From Thermoplasmata archaeon (GTDB taxonomy: Archaea; Thermoplasmatota; Thermoplasmata; Lutacidiplasmatales; UBA184), in NCBI GenBank assembly GCA_027314915.1, contig DAHUZZ010000014.1:1-53347 (forward strand): a stretch of 53,347 bases of DNA, in the 5' to 3' direction. How positions within the stretch are numbered: position 1 is the stretch's first letter; each line of letters begins with the position of its first letter. The notes under the pieces were generated by a model that saw nothing but the letters and a program-made list of their open reading frames with translations, ran no database searches and was not told where the DNA came from. Made by a program: the position numbers and the translations under genes. Positions 1-7,700 of the stretch are shown here, in pieces.

Positions 1-330
1 GTCCAGCGCGAGGACACCGAGGAGGGTGGCGAACTCCCGCCCCATCACGCGAGCGAGGCGGGTCTGGACCTCGCGAGGGTTCCAGGGGGAGTAGGCGAGG
101 AACTGGTAGAACTGGTGCGGGGCGGTCCCGGGGAGCTTCTCGGCGAGGTTCTCCACGCTCTTGCGCTCCTCGCTGGGGAGGACGAGGCCGGTGAGGTAGG
201 CCGTGGCGTTCTGCTGGGTCTCGGCGCCCCGAGCCCCGGTGTCGAAGAGGTCGAGGAAGTTCGAGAAGAACCGCTGGGTGACCGGCATCCATTCGGCGGG
301 GACGAGGACCTTGGGCTCCGACGGTGGCAT
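1..330 (-). mobile_element. IS701-like DDE transposase, N-terminal part (runs off window start)
   Basis: The reverse strand is open from an ATG at 330 to base 1 (110 codons, no stop), so only the N-terminus is present. The translation contains YLTGLVLPSEERKSVENLAE, and further on a QFYQFLAYSPWN segment. These resemble the N-terminal signature of IS701-family transposases and related DDE superfamily endonucleases: a Y-x-x-GL region, an ERKS motif, then a [LQ]-Q-x-F-x-x-x-[SA]-P-W motif. The DDE catalytic residues would lie beyond the window. The frame stays open for some codons upstream of the ATG, so the exact start is uncertain. No terminal inverted repeat was identified between this gene and the next. 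It is the only mobile-element signal in the window. Confidence 0.7.
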
Positions 331-419
331 GCCGGAGGTTCGAGGCCCTCCGGGCTTGAAGGAGTAACTTCCACTCGCGCAGGGTTCCCGGGGCTACCGG
401 CACAAGTCTCAGAGTAGTA

Positions 420-1490
420 CTAGCTCGCGGGCGAGGCGGGATGGCCGAACGCCACGAGGAGCGCCGGAAGTCCCTCGAGGATCATCGTCGGACCGGGCTC
501 CGTGAGGTAGTTCGCGTCGATCCCGATGAGATGCCCGTCCTTGACGGCACCGAGATCCGACCAGAGCGGAGCCGTGGTGTAGCTCGACTCGGTGAGCCCG
601 AAGCCCACTCCGTAGACGAGGAACTCGGGGTTGCTCGCGAGCACCTGCTCCCCCGAGAGCTCCGGGTAGGGGAGCGTGGAGTTCGCCGAGATGCTGGTCG
701 CGCTCGCGAGCTCGATGAGCGATTCCCCGAACGTCCCGGGACCGAAGGTCCAGTACCCGCTCGAGTCGGTCGAATAGGTCACGAGGACGGTGGGGTAGGG
801 GGTCCCCTGGGCGGTGAGGTTGGCCTGGACGGCCGAGGCGTTCGCGAGCACGCCCTGGAGCTCGAGGTTCAGCGTCGAGGCGGCCGAGGCCGCGTTGAAG
901 ATCTGCCCGAGGAGGGTCTCATCGATCAGGATGTCCCCGAGGGTCGGCGGCTGGAGCATGACGACCGGGATGTGGTAGGTCGCGGTGATCGACTCCACCG
1001 CGGCCACGGAGACGATCGTCGTCGCGAGCACGAGCTGGGGGGTCAGGTTGAGCAGCTGCTCGTACTCGAAGGAGGGACTGGTCTGGACGCACATCCGGTC
1101 CGAGAGGTTCCAGAGCGCGATCTGGTCCGACGAGTAGTCGGAGGCGAGCCCCCCGAACGCCGGCGAGTAGCAGTCGACCCCCACCACGTGGGAACGCAGC
1201 CCGAGCCGGTAGACGGAGTCCATGATGCTGGGACCGAGCACCACGACCCGGCTCGGGTCGTAGGGGACCGTCACCTTCCGACCCAGGTCGTCGGTGAGCG
1301 TGACCGTGCTGGGCGTACCGCCCGTGGAGTTGCCCGCTGCCCCGCTGCGGGAGGCGCCGGGCTTGAGCTCGTAGTACGCGGCCGTGCCCGCGACCGCCAC
1401 GCCGGCCACCACCAGGATGCCGACGGCGACCCAGGCGAGTGGCACCATCCGACGGGACGGGGGGGCCGATGGGGAGGTGTTCAAAGACAT
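420..1490 (-). CDS. ABC transporter substrate-binding protein, BtuF/FecB-like (metal-chelate type)
   Basis: 356 residues. A basic N-terminus is followed by one hydrophobic segment (about residues 16-38), which acts as a membrane anchor or signal. Next is a helical-backbone binding domain that begins with TDDLGRKVTVPYDPSRVVVL, the usual opening of the periplasmic binding protein 2 family (vitamin B12, heme or siderophore-iron receptors). The protein probably captures a metal chelate outside the cell for an ABC importer, but no permease or ATPase gene is adjacent, so the ligand is unknown. The start was chosen at ATG 1490, not the in-frame GTG 1508, because a TATA-like box at 1512-1522 places the transcript start at about 1490. 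The stop is TAG. Confidence 0.8.
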   Translation of the reverse strand: MSLNTSPSAPPSRRMVPLAWVAVGILVVAGVAVAGTAAYYELKPGASRSGAAGNSTGGTPSTVTLTDDLGRKVTVPYDPSRVVVLGPSIMDSVYRLGLRSHVVGVDCYSPAFGGLASDYSSDQIALWNLSDRMCVQTSPSFEYEQLLNLTPQLVLATTIVSVAAVESITATYHIPVVMLQPPTLGDILIDETLLGQIFNAASAASTLNLELQGVLANASAVQANLTAQGTPYPTVLVTYSTDSSGYWTFGPGTFGESLIELASATSISANSTLPYPELSGEQVLASNPEFLVYGVGFGLTESSYTTAPLWSDLGAVKDGHLIGIDANYLTEPGPTMILEGLPALLVAFGHPASPAS

Positions 1491-1511
1491 TGGATTGCGA
1501 GCAAACACCCT

Positions 1512-1522
1512 TTACTTTAAGC
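1512..1522 (-). promoter_or_regulatory. TATA-like box of the substrate-binding protein gene
   Basis: The reverse strand reads CTTAAAGTAAA in otherwise GC-rich DNA. Its centre is about 26 bases before ATG 1490, the normal archaeal distance from TATA box to transcript start, so the message is probably leaderless. Confidence 0.55.
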
Positions 1523-1609
1523 ATTGCGGGACCCGCGCGGACCCCGCTCCCCCGCCGGCCCCCCTCCGAGGAAAAGGCTAAGTGACCGCACTCTCCCGAT
1601 GCCGACGGA

Positions 1610-1769
1610 GGGAGCATAGGCTAACTTGGCAGACCAGCGGGCTCCAGTCAGGCTCCCGTAGCGGGAGCCTGTGGATTGGGTCTGCGGAGGGGCGCCCGGC
1701 GCCCCGATGACGAATGACTGGAGCGCGCGGAGAGACCCGCATATCGGGGTTCAAATCCCCGTGCTCCCA
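1610..1769 (+). tRNA. tRNA-Trp (CCA) with an 87-base intron
   Basis: Acceptor arm GGGAGCA (1610-1616) pairs with TGCTCCC (1762-1768), and A1769 is the discriminator. The T arm is CGGGG-TTCAAAT-CCCCG (1745-1761). The anticodon stem GCGGG (1637-1641) pairs with CCCGC (1736-1740), with loop CT-CCA-G and anticodon CCA at 1644-1646. The D loop is canonical (A14, G18, G19, A21), but the D stem has a C12/A23 mismatch. The intron occupies 1648-1734, directly after position 37, the usual site in archaeal tRNA-Trp. CTCC (1642-1645) pairs with GGAG (1729-1732) to form the 4-bp central helix, with 3-base bulges AGT (1646-1648) and AGA (1733-1735). This is a bulge-helix-bulge, with a weak inner helix. The 3' CCA is not encoded. 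Confidence 0.85.
1648..1734 (+). ncRNA. tRNA-Trp intron with possible C/D-box guide elements
   Basis: The excised segment contains a perfect 10-bp hairpin with a TAG loop (arms 1649-1658 and 1662-1671) and a second GC-rich hairpin (about 1689-1705). A box-C-like ATGACGA lies at 1707-1713. GACTGGAGC at 1716-1724 is the exact complement of 1641-1649, which spans the anticodon and the 5' splice site. Euryarchaeal pre-tRNA-Trp introns are known to carry C/D guides for 2'-O-methylation at positions 34 and 39. No clear CTGA D or D' box was found at the expected spacing, so the guide role is an inference. The complementarity could also be purely structural. Confidence 0.4.
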
Positions 1770-1984
1770 CCTCTCCTCGTTCTCGAACTCGACGGTATCG
1801 AAGCCCCAAGAACGAGCTCCACCGCATCTTCTTCGCCGGTACGGCTACGGGTCCTCCTCCCTCGGAGGTCGGCCGCGCGCGGCTTGAGTCCGGCAATGGC
1901 CCCAGGCCTCCGGGCGGCCCACCGCAGGGTTCCCTTCGACCGTGACGTGCCCCGGAGGGTTGCCGGGTCGGCGGTCCCGTACGT

Positions 1985-2866
1985 TCACTCCGGCGCGCCG
2001 CCCGGCGAGGGCATCCCGCGGCCGAAGCGGACCCGCCAAGCGAGCGCGACCACGGCGGCGGCCGTGCACGTCCCCGCGGCGATCATGTACCATGCTTCGA
2101 GGAGGTACGGGGCCCCGCCGTCGAGGGCGATGTAGGCCGCCATGACCCAGACCGCCGTCAGGAGGGCCACGAAGGCCCCGAGGTCGCGTGTTCGGAGGAC
2201 GGCGGCGCCCGTCGGAGACCGATCGACCGCCCCGGCGCGGACGAGGGGCCCGGAACCGGCCAGAAGGCTCGCGACGAGGACGCACTTCAGCATGTCCACC
2301 GGGAGGAAGGGGAGGACCCCCAGGTCGAGCGCCGTCTGGGGGGCGAGTCCCAGGATCACGGCCAGCTGGAGCGCCCCGAAGGCGTAGATCACTCCCACGC
2401 CCGTCAGCTCCACCGCCAGGATGCCGGAGAAGGTCGATCGCGACCTCGCGCGATCCACGAACCATCCGATCAGCGCGGCGGCCGCGATGAACCCGAGCAG
2501 GTAGCCGCCCGTGGCCCCGAGCACCACCGCGGCGCCCCCGACCGAGAACAGGGGGCCCCCGGTCGTGGCGGCGAACCACGGGACCCCGAGGAATCCGAGG
2601 CCCACGTAGGCCACCTGGCTGAGGGGACCGAGCTTCCGGCCCAGCAGGGTGGCCGATACCAGGACCGCGAAGACCTGACCCGTCACCGGGACCGGCGTGA
2701 AGGGCAGGGGGATCGAGACCTGGGCCGAGAGACCGGTCAGGATCGCGAATCCGAGCACGAGGGCCGTGGCCTGCAGGTACGCCGCCTCTTCGCGGAATCG
2801 AAACAGGGCGCCCTCCCAGCGTCCCAGAACGCGGGAGACGCGGGCGAGCGGGGGCTCCGGGAACAT
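1985..2866 (-). CDS. bioY: BioY-type biotin transporter (ECF substrate-binding component)
   Basis: 293 residues, mostly hydrophobic with about six or more membrane segments. The segment with IPLPFTPVPVTGQVF followed by SATLLGRKLGPLSQVAY and GGYLLGFI matches the BioY family: the PVPVTGQ motif, then G-R-x-x-G-x-x-S-x-x-x-Y, then G-Y-L-x-G-F. BioY binds biotin in the membrane and works alone or with an EcfA/EcfT energising module. No ATPase or EcfT gene is nearby, so it is a solitary S component here. The BioY-like region begins about 30 residues after ATG 2866. An in-frame upstream ATG at 2965 would add 33 residues with no family similarity. It is transcribed divergently from hemA. Confidence 0.85.
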   Translation of the reverse strand: MFPEPPLARVSRVLGRWEGALFRFREEAAYLQATALVLGFAILTGLSAQVSIPLPFTPVPVTGQVFAVLVSATLLGRKLGPLSQVAYVGLGFLGVPWFAATTGGPLFSVGGAAVVLGATGGYLLGFIAAAALIGWFVDRARSRSTFSGILAVELTGVGVIYAFGALQLAVILGLAPQTALDLGVLPFLPVDMLKCVLVASLLAGSGPLVRAGAVDRSPTGAAVLRTRDLGAFVALLTAVWVMAAYIALDGGAPYLLEAWYMIAAGTCTAAAVVALAWRVRFGRGMPSPGGAPE

Positions 2867-2997
2867 GGCCGACACGGCGGTCCCGACGAGTTCGGAGCTT
2901 TGATGCTTGGGTCGCCCGGGAGACGCCGGGCGGCCGTCCGCCGATGCCGGGAGCCGGGGCCCCATGGCGGACCCCGTTCCCGGTTCATACCTCGGGC

Positions 2998-3006
2998 ATT
3001 AAACGA
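2998..3006 (+). promoter_or_regulatory. TATA-like box of the heme operon
   Basis: ATTAAACGA is centred about 24 bases before the hemA ATG at 3025, giving a leaderless transcript for the first gene of the heme cluster. It is the only AT-rich patch in the hemA upstream region. Confidence 0.55.
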
Positions 3007-3024
3007 ACGAACGGTCCCCCCCAC

Positions 3025-4312
3025 GATGTCCACGGAGCTCCCCGAGCCGGAGATCGCGGTGGGACTCCCCGGCGCTGAAGGGCGCGGGGCCCCGCGCGGG
3101 CTGGGGAGGCCGATCGAGCGCATCCGTCTCGTGACCTTCGAGCGCTCGCTTTCGGAGGTGGGCGTCGAGGGGCTCGAGGAGATCCTGTCGTCCACGCCGG
3201 CCCTCAAGAGCCGGGAATGGTTCGAGTCCGACCGGAGCGTCCGCGAGCTCGCCCTCCTTCGGACGTGCCAGCGGATCTGCGTGCTCGCCCTGGTCGAGGG
3301 ATCGAAGGGCGGGAGCGGGCTGGCGGAGCGACTGGGGGAGCTCGGCGCCTGGACGGTGCGGTCCGATGACATCGCGGTCCGGCACCTGTACCGGACGGCC
3401 GCGGGCCTCCTCTCCCGGATCGAGGGCGAACGAGACATCCAGGATCAGCTCCGCTCCGCCGCCTCCTCGGTCCAGAGCCGACACGCACGGCCGGTCCTAC
3501 GGAGCCTGCTCGAAGCGGCAGTCCGCTCGGCGGACCGTGCGGTCGGCGAGGGGGCCCTGTCGGTCGCCGATGTCGCCGCCCAGTGGCTGCTCGACCGGGT
3601 CGGAGGACGGCGCGTTCGTGTCCTGATCCTCGGGACGGGCGCCGTCGGACGACGTCTCGCGGAACGGTTGGCTCCGCGGGCCCACGTCACCCTGCTCCAC
3701 CGTTCGCACGCCCCGGAGCCGGCGTGGACGGCCCAGTGGGGGCTCGAGACCTGCGGCCCCGAGGAGCTCCGCGACCGGGTGGCCAGGGCCGACGCCGTGG
3801 TCGCGGCCGCCAAGTCGAGCGAGCGGATCCTCCGGGAGACCGACCTTCCCCCGGCCGCGGCCCCCTCCCCCCGCTGGTTCATCGACCTGGGGCTCCCCCG
3901 CAACCTCGATCCCGCCATCGGCTCCCGGCCGGGCGTGGAGCTCGTGGACCTCGCCACCCTGCCCCCGGGCCGCCTGGCTCCGGATCGGGCCGACATCCTC
4001 ACGCGCGAGATGGAGGACGCGGCGCGGGAGGGCGCGCAGCTGCTGGCGGCCGCCTCGATCGAGCCCTGGATCGCCGAGCTGCGGTCCTGGGCCGAGGCGA
4101 TCCGCGCGGAGGAATGGGAGCGGGCGCTGGGCCACAGCGGACCCGTCCCGGAGGAGGCGCGCATCGCCTTCGAACGGCTCTCCGATCGGCTGGTCCGAAG
4201 GCTCCTCGCCGGACCGACCCGCGAGCTGAGGGACCTTCCTCCCACCTTCGAAAGGGACCTCGATCGCCGCCGGATCCTCCGCCTGTTCCGGCCGGACGAC
4301 TTCGATCCTTGA
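3025..4312 (+). CDS. hemA: Glutamyl-tRNA reductase
   Basis: 428 residues. The enzyme reduces glutamyl-tRNA(Glu) to glutamate-1-semialdehyde with NADPH, the first step of the C5 route to tetrapyrroles. The catalytic cysteine is C81, in LLRTCQRICVL (family consensus N/R-T-C-N-R). The substrate-domain motif GERDIQDQL corresponds to the usual G-E-x-x-I-x-x-Q. A Rossmann segment with ILGTGAVGRRLAE binds NADPH, and a C-terminal helical dimerisation region follows. ATG 3025 was chosen from the TATA box spacing. Upstream in-frame starts would only add low-complexity residues. The stop TGA shares bases with the TTG start of hemC, so the two are probably translationally coupled. It heads the eight-gene heme operon. 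Confidence 0.92.
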
Positions 4313-5199
4313 GCGATCGGCTGCGCATCGGCACGCGGGGCAGCCCGCTCGCCCTCGCTCAGGCCGAGCTGGTCCGGCGCGCCCTCCAACGGACCGGACC
4401 CGAGCTCACGTGCGAGATCGTTCGCCTGCGCACGGCCGGCGATCGCGCCCCGAGAGCCCTCCGGGCGCTGGACTTCACCGACGGGATCGACGCGCGGCTC
4501 GAAGCCGGCGAGGTGGATCTGGCGGTGCACAGCGCCAAGGACCTGCCCGCGGAACCGGTACGTTCGGTGGTCACGGCCGCCTACCTGCGGCGCGAGGACC
4601 CGCGCGACTGCCTGGTGCTCCGGGGGGCACGCCGCCTGCGCGATCTCCCGGCCGGGGCCCGGCTCGGTTCCAGCAGCCGCCGCCGCGAATCGTTGCTCCG
4701 CTTCCGGAGGCCGGACCTGGTCCTCGTGCCGATCCGGGGGAACATCGACACCCGGATCGCACGACTGGGGACCACCGAGCTCGACGGGATCATCCTCGCC
4801 GCGGCCGGGTTGCGCCGGATGGGTTGGGAGGACCGGATCTCCGAGCACCTGCCCGCCCGCTGGTGGTTGCCGGCGCCCGGGCAGGGGGCCATCGCGATCG
4901 AGTGCCGGAGAGGGGACCGGTTCGCCGCCGGGTGCGCGCGCCGGATCGATCACGCGCCGACCCACGCGGCGGTGAGCGCCGAGCGCGCGGCCGTCCGGGC
5001 GTTGGGCGGGGGATGCGACCTTCCCCTGGGAGCGCTGGCCCGGACCCGGGCCGGACGGATCCGTCTCGACGCGATCCTCTTCTCCTCCGACGGGGCCCCC
5101 CACGCGGCCTCGCGCGAGTCCGCGGACCTTCGCGGCGGGGAACGGCTCGGCCGCCTCCTCGGGAAGGAGCTCCGCCCGTTCGCCCCGAGCCCCGCCTGA
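4309..5199 (+). CDS. hemC: Porphobilinogen deaminase (hydroxymethylbilane synthase)
   Basis: 296 residues, about the family length. It polymerises four porphobilinogens into hydroxymethylbilane. Landmarks are RIGTRGSPLALAQA at the N-terminus, VHSAKDLP with K77 and the catalytic D78 (usually H-S-x-K-D-x-P), GSSSRRRE (the dipyrromethane/product-binding region), IRGNIDTR, and LPAPGQGAIAIE. Cofactor-attaching C236 lies in ALGGGCDLPLG. The start is TTG 4309, overlapping the hemA stop by four bases (TTGA). No earlier start preserves the family N-terminus. All key residues are present. Confidence 0.92.
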   Translation: MSDRLRIGTRGSPLALAQAELVRRALQRTGPELTCEIVRLRTAGDRAPRALRALDFTDGIDARLEAGEVDLAVHSAKDLPAEPVRSVVTAAYLRREDPRDCLVLRGARRLRDLPAGARLGSSSRRRESLLRFRRPDLVLVPIRGNIDTRIARLGTTELDGIILAAAGLRRMGWEDRISEHLPARWWLPAPGQGAIAIECRRGDRFAAGCARRIDHAPTHAAVSAERAAVRALGGGCDLPLGALARTRAGRIRLDAILFSSDGAPHAASRESADLRGGERLGRLLGKELRPFAPSPA

Positions 5200-5207
5200 G
5201 CGGAACC

Positions 5208-6245
5208 TTGGTCGAACGCTCCCGCGCTCGTACCGAGATCCTTCTCCTGGCCCGCGCCGGCACGTTGCTCGGGCTCGAGCGCCGCCTGCGGCGGACGGGC
5301 CGGTCGGTCACCCGGGTCGAGAGCCTCCGGACGGAGGCGATCCCCCGGGCGCCGATACCGTCCTGGCTCCGCGGCCCCGATCCACCGGATCTCTGGGTGG
5401 TGACGAGCCGCGCGGTGGTCGAAACGTTCCTGGCGGCGCATCCCCCCTGGCGGTCCGGGCTGCGACGGATCCCCCGCGTCGCGGCGGTGGGGCCGGGCAC
5501 GGCCCGGGCGCTCCGATCGGCCGGCTTCCGTCCGGTGCAGGTCGGCGCCCACGGGGCGGAGGCGCTCGTGCGAGCGTTGCGCCCGCTGGCCGGCCGGAGG
5601 GTCGTCTACCTGCGGTCGGACCGGGCCGGCCGGGGCGTCGCGGACCGGCTGCGCCGCGAGGGCGCGCGGGTGCGGGACCGGATCGCCTACCGGGTGCGGG
5701 TCCCCCGCCGGAGCCGGGCCGAGATGATCGCCCTCCTGGGATCGTCGGACCTTTGGGTGGCCGCGAGCCCGTCGTCGCTCGAGGGGCCCCGGCGGGCACT
5801 CGGCCCGGCGGGCCTGAGGGAACGGCTCCAGGACGTGCGCGCCGTGGCCCTGGGCGAGCGGACCGCCCGGGCGCTCCGCCGGGCGGGGGCGCTCCGCGTG
5901 ACCGTCCCGGCGCGGAGTACCGAGGAAGAGCTTACAAATCTTCTCGTGAAGCGGCTCGCCGATGCCCCGACGCTCCCCGCCCCTGGAGACGGAGCCCGCC
6001 GGCGGAGGCTCCGTGCGGCCGCGCCGGCTCCGGCGGCTCGCCTCGCTGCGCGATCTCGTCGCGGAGACCGGGCTCACCCCGCGGCAGCTGGTCGCCCCCC
6101 TGTTCGTGGGCGAGCGGCCGTCGGAGGCGCCCGAGGGACTGCCCGCGCTCGGTCGCCGCGACGTGGCGGGCACGGTGCGCGAGGTGGAACGGCTCCGCGA
6201 CCGCGGGGTGCGGGCCGTCCTCCTGTTCGGGGTCCCCCGCCATAA
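5208..6245 (+). CDS. hemD: Uroporphyrinogen-III synthase with an overlong C-terminus overlapping hemB
   Basis: 345 codons from TTG 5208; family members are usually about 250 residues. The first ~245 residues look like HemD: a DLWVVTSRAVVETF segment, AAVGPGTARALRSAGF, RVVYLRSDRAG, and a final VALGERTARALRRAG followed by STEEELTNLL. Sequence similarity within HemD is low, so the assignment rests on this pattern plus its place between hemC and hemB. Codons after about 5960 read through the start of hemB in another frame and give an Arg/Pro/Ala-rich tail typical of shadow translation. Either a stop has been lost or there is an indel near the end. The functional protein probably ends near 5960. 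Confidence 0.75.
   Translation: MVERSRARTEILLLARAGTLLGLERRLRRTGRSVTRVESLRTEAIPRAPIPSWLRGPDPPDLWVVTSRAVVETFLAAHPPWRSGLRRIPRVAAVGPGTARALRSAGFRPVQVGAHGAEALVRALRPLAGRRVVYLRSDRAGRGVADRLRREGARVRDRIAYRVRVPRRSRAEMIALLGSSDLWVAASPSSLEGPRRALGPAGLRERLQDVRAVALGERTARALRRAGALRVTVPARSTEEELTNLLVKRLADAPTLPAPGDGARRRRLRAAAPAPAARLAARSRRGDRAHPAAAGRPPVRGRAAVGGARGTARARSPRRGGHGARGGTAPRPRGAGRPPVRGPPP
5932..5940 (+). promoter_or_regulatory. Possible internal TATA-like box before hemB
   Basis: TTACAAATC inside the end of hemD is centred about 26 bases before the hemB ATG at 5962. It would allow a separate leaderless transcript for hemB and the genes after it. Confidence 0.4.
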
Positions 6246-6975
6246 GGACCCCCTCGGCCGGGGGGCCTGGGATCCGAACGGCCCCGTCCCCCGCGCGATC
6301 CGGGCCATCAAGGGACAGCTCCCGGAGACCACCGTCCTTGCCGATGTCTGCTTGTGCGAGTACACCGACCACGGCCATTGCGGCGTGGTCTCCGGGGGGA
6401 GCGTGGACAACGACGCCACCCTGCCCCTCCTCGGGCGGGCCGCGCGGACCTACGCCGAGGCCGGAGCCGACCTCGTCGCTCCGAGCGCGATGATGGACCA
6501 TCAGGTCGCGGCCGTGCGCCGCGCGCTCGACGCCGGAGGTCATCCCGGGATCGGGATCCTCGCCTACGGGGCCAAGTTCGCCTCGAGCTTCTACGGTCCC
6601 TTCCGTGAGGCGGCCCAGTCCTCCCCGGCGTTCGGGGACCGGCGCGGCTACCAGATGGACGGTCGGAATCCCACCGAGGCGCTCCGCGAGCTGCGGCTCG
6701 ACGCGGAGGAGGGGGCGGACCTCCTGATGGTCAAGCCCGCGCTGCCCTACCTCGACGTGATCGCCGCGGCGAGGGTCCAGTTCGACCGGCCGATCGCCGC
6801 CTACCAGGTCAGCGGGGAGTACGCCATGATCAAGGCGGCGGCCGCCCGGGGCTGGGTCGACGAGGCGAGTGCGGTACGGGAGTCGCTCGGCGCCATCCGA
6901 CGTGCCGGGGCGACCGTCATCCTGAGCTACTTCGCTTCGGAGCTCGGCCCGGAGCTCCCGGGGGGGGTCGGATGA
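5962..6975 (+). CDS. hemB: Delta-aminolevulinic acid dehydratase (porphobilinogen synthase)
   Basis: 337 residues. It condenses two 5-aminolevulinate molecules into porphobilinogen. The N-terminus RRLRRLASLRDLVAETGL and LVAPLFVGE are the usual start of the barrel. DVCLCEYTDHGHCG is the cysteine-rich metal site of the zinc-dependent class. The two Schiff-base lysines are in YGAKFASSFYGPF and LMVKPALPYLDV. YQVSGEYAMIKAA is the C-terminal substrate loop. Its stop overlaps the start of the next gene (ATGA at 6972-6975). Confidence 0.93.
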   Translation: MPRRSPPLETEPAGGGSVRPRRLRRLASLRDLVAETGLTPRQLVAPLFVGERPSEAPEGLPALGRRDVAGTVREVERLRDRGVRAVLLFGVPRHKDPLGRGAWDPNGPVPRAIRAIKGQLPETTVLADVCLCEYTDHGHCGVVSGGSVDNDATLPLLGRAARTYAEAGADLVAPSAMMDHQVAAVRRALDAGGHPGIGILAYGAKFASSFYGPFREAAQSSPAFGDRRGYQMDGRNPTEALRELRLDAEEGADLLMVKPALPYLDVIAAARVQFDRPIAAYQVSGEYAMIKAAAARGWVDEASAVRESLGAIRRAGATVILSYFASELGPELPGGVG

Positions 6976-7700
6976 GCTCCCCCGGACCGCCCCGGGGGCA
7001 CGCCCCCGAGGAGGGGCCCCGCGAGTTCGTCCGGTATCTCTTCTGGGCCATCCGACCGGAGTGGCGCCGCCGGGCGCCGCCGGACCGGCAGGCCGACCTC
7101 GACGATCTCCTCGACCGGATCGGATCGCCCGTCCCCGACCTCACGCTCCGGACCTACTCCCTGGTCGGTACCCGCACCGGGGTCCACGGCCTCCTCTGGA
7201 TGATGAGCCCGCGGCTCGAGGCGTTCCAGGAGTTCGAGGGCCGGCTCTGGGGCGGGGGTCTGGGCGGCTTCCTCGAGTTCCCCTACGGATACCTCGGCAT
7301 GGGCCGGAGATCGGAGTACCTGGGCGGCCACGCCCACGCCGGGCAGGAGTCGGGCCCGACCCGGCCGGCGGATCGCCGCTACCTGTTCGTCTACCCCTTG
7401 GTCAAGAAACGGGAGTGGTACGGCCTTCCGTTCGAGGAGCGGCGCCGGATCATGGGGGAGCACTTCCGGATCGGGCATGCCTATCCCGACGTCACCATCC
7501 ATACGGGCTACTCCTTCGGGCTCGACGACGCGGAGTTCATCCTCGCCTTCGAGGGGGACTCTCCCGCCGAGTTCCTGGACCTGGTCCAGGCGCTCCGTCC
7601 CACGGAGGCGAGCCGCTACACCGCCCTCGAGACCCCCATCTTCACGTGCCTCGCGGTGCCGCCGCGCCGCATGCTCGAGCTCGCGGCGGGCCTGCCGTGA
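6972..7700 (+). CDS. chdC: HemQ/ChdC-like chlorite dismutase family protein (probable coproheme decarboxylase)
   Basis: 242 residues. The C-terminal half matches HemQ: VYPLVKKREWYGLPFEERRR, MGEHFRIGHAYPDV, GYSFGLDDAEFILAFEGD and LRPTEASRYT. Against remembered Staphylococcus ChdC, Y141 and K145 fall on the catalytic Tyr145 and Lys149, and H164 on the proximal His172. The distal Arg of chlorite-degrading enzymes is not apparent. ChdC oxidatively decarboxylates coproheme III to heme b in the coproporphyrin-dependent pathway. Its place inside the operon beside hemE and hemH supports that role over chlorite detoxification. Archaeal relatives (PitA-like) have other proposed roles, so activity is inferred. 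It overlaps hemB by four bases and hemL by four (GTGA). Confidence 0.85.
   Translation: MSSPGPPRGHAPEEGPREFVRYLFWAIRPEWRRRAPPDRQADLDDLLDRIGSPVPDLTLRTYSLVGTRTGVHGLLWMMSPRLEAFQEFEGRLWGGGLGGFLEFPYGYLGMGRRSEYLGGHAHAGQESGPTRPADRRYLFVYPLVKKREWYGLPFEERRRIMGEHFRIGHAYPDVTIHTGYSFGLDDAEFILAFEGDSPAEFLDLVQALRPTEASRYTALETPIFTCLAVPPRRMLELAAGLP

Noticed and set aside
45-374. Reverse ORF of 109 residues and the matching forward ORF 115-417
   Set aside because: They are Ser/Pro/Arg-rich shadows of the transposase frame, which is open through the window edge.
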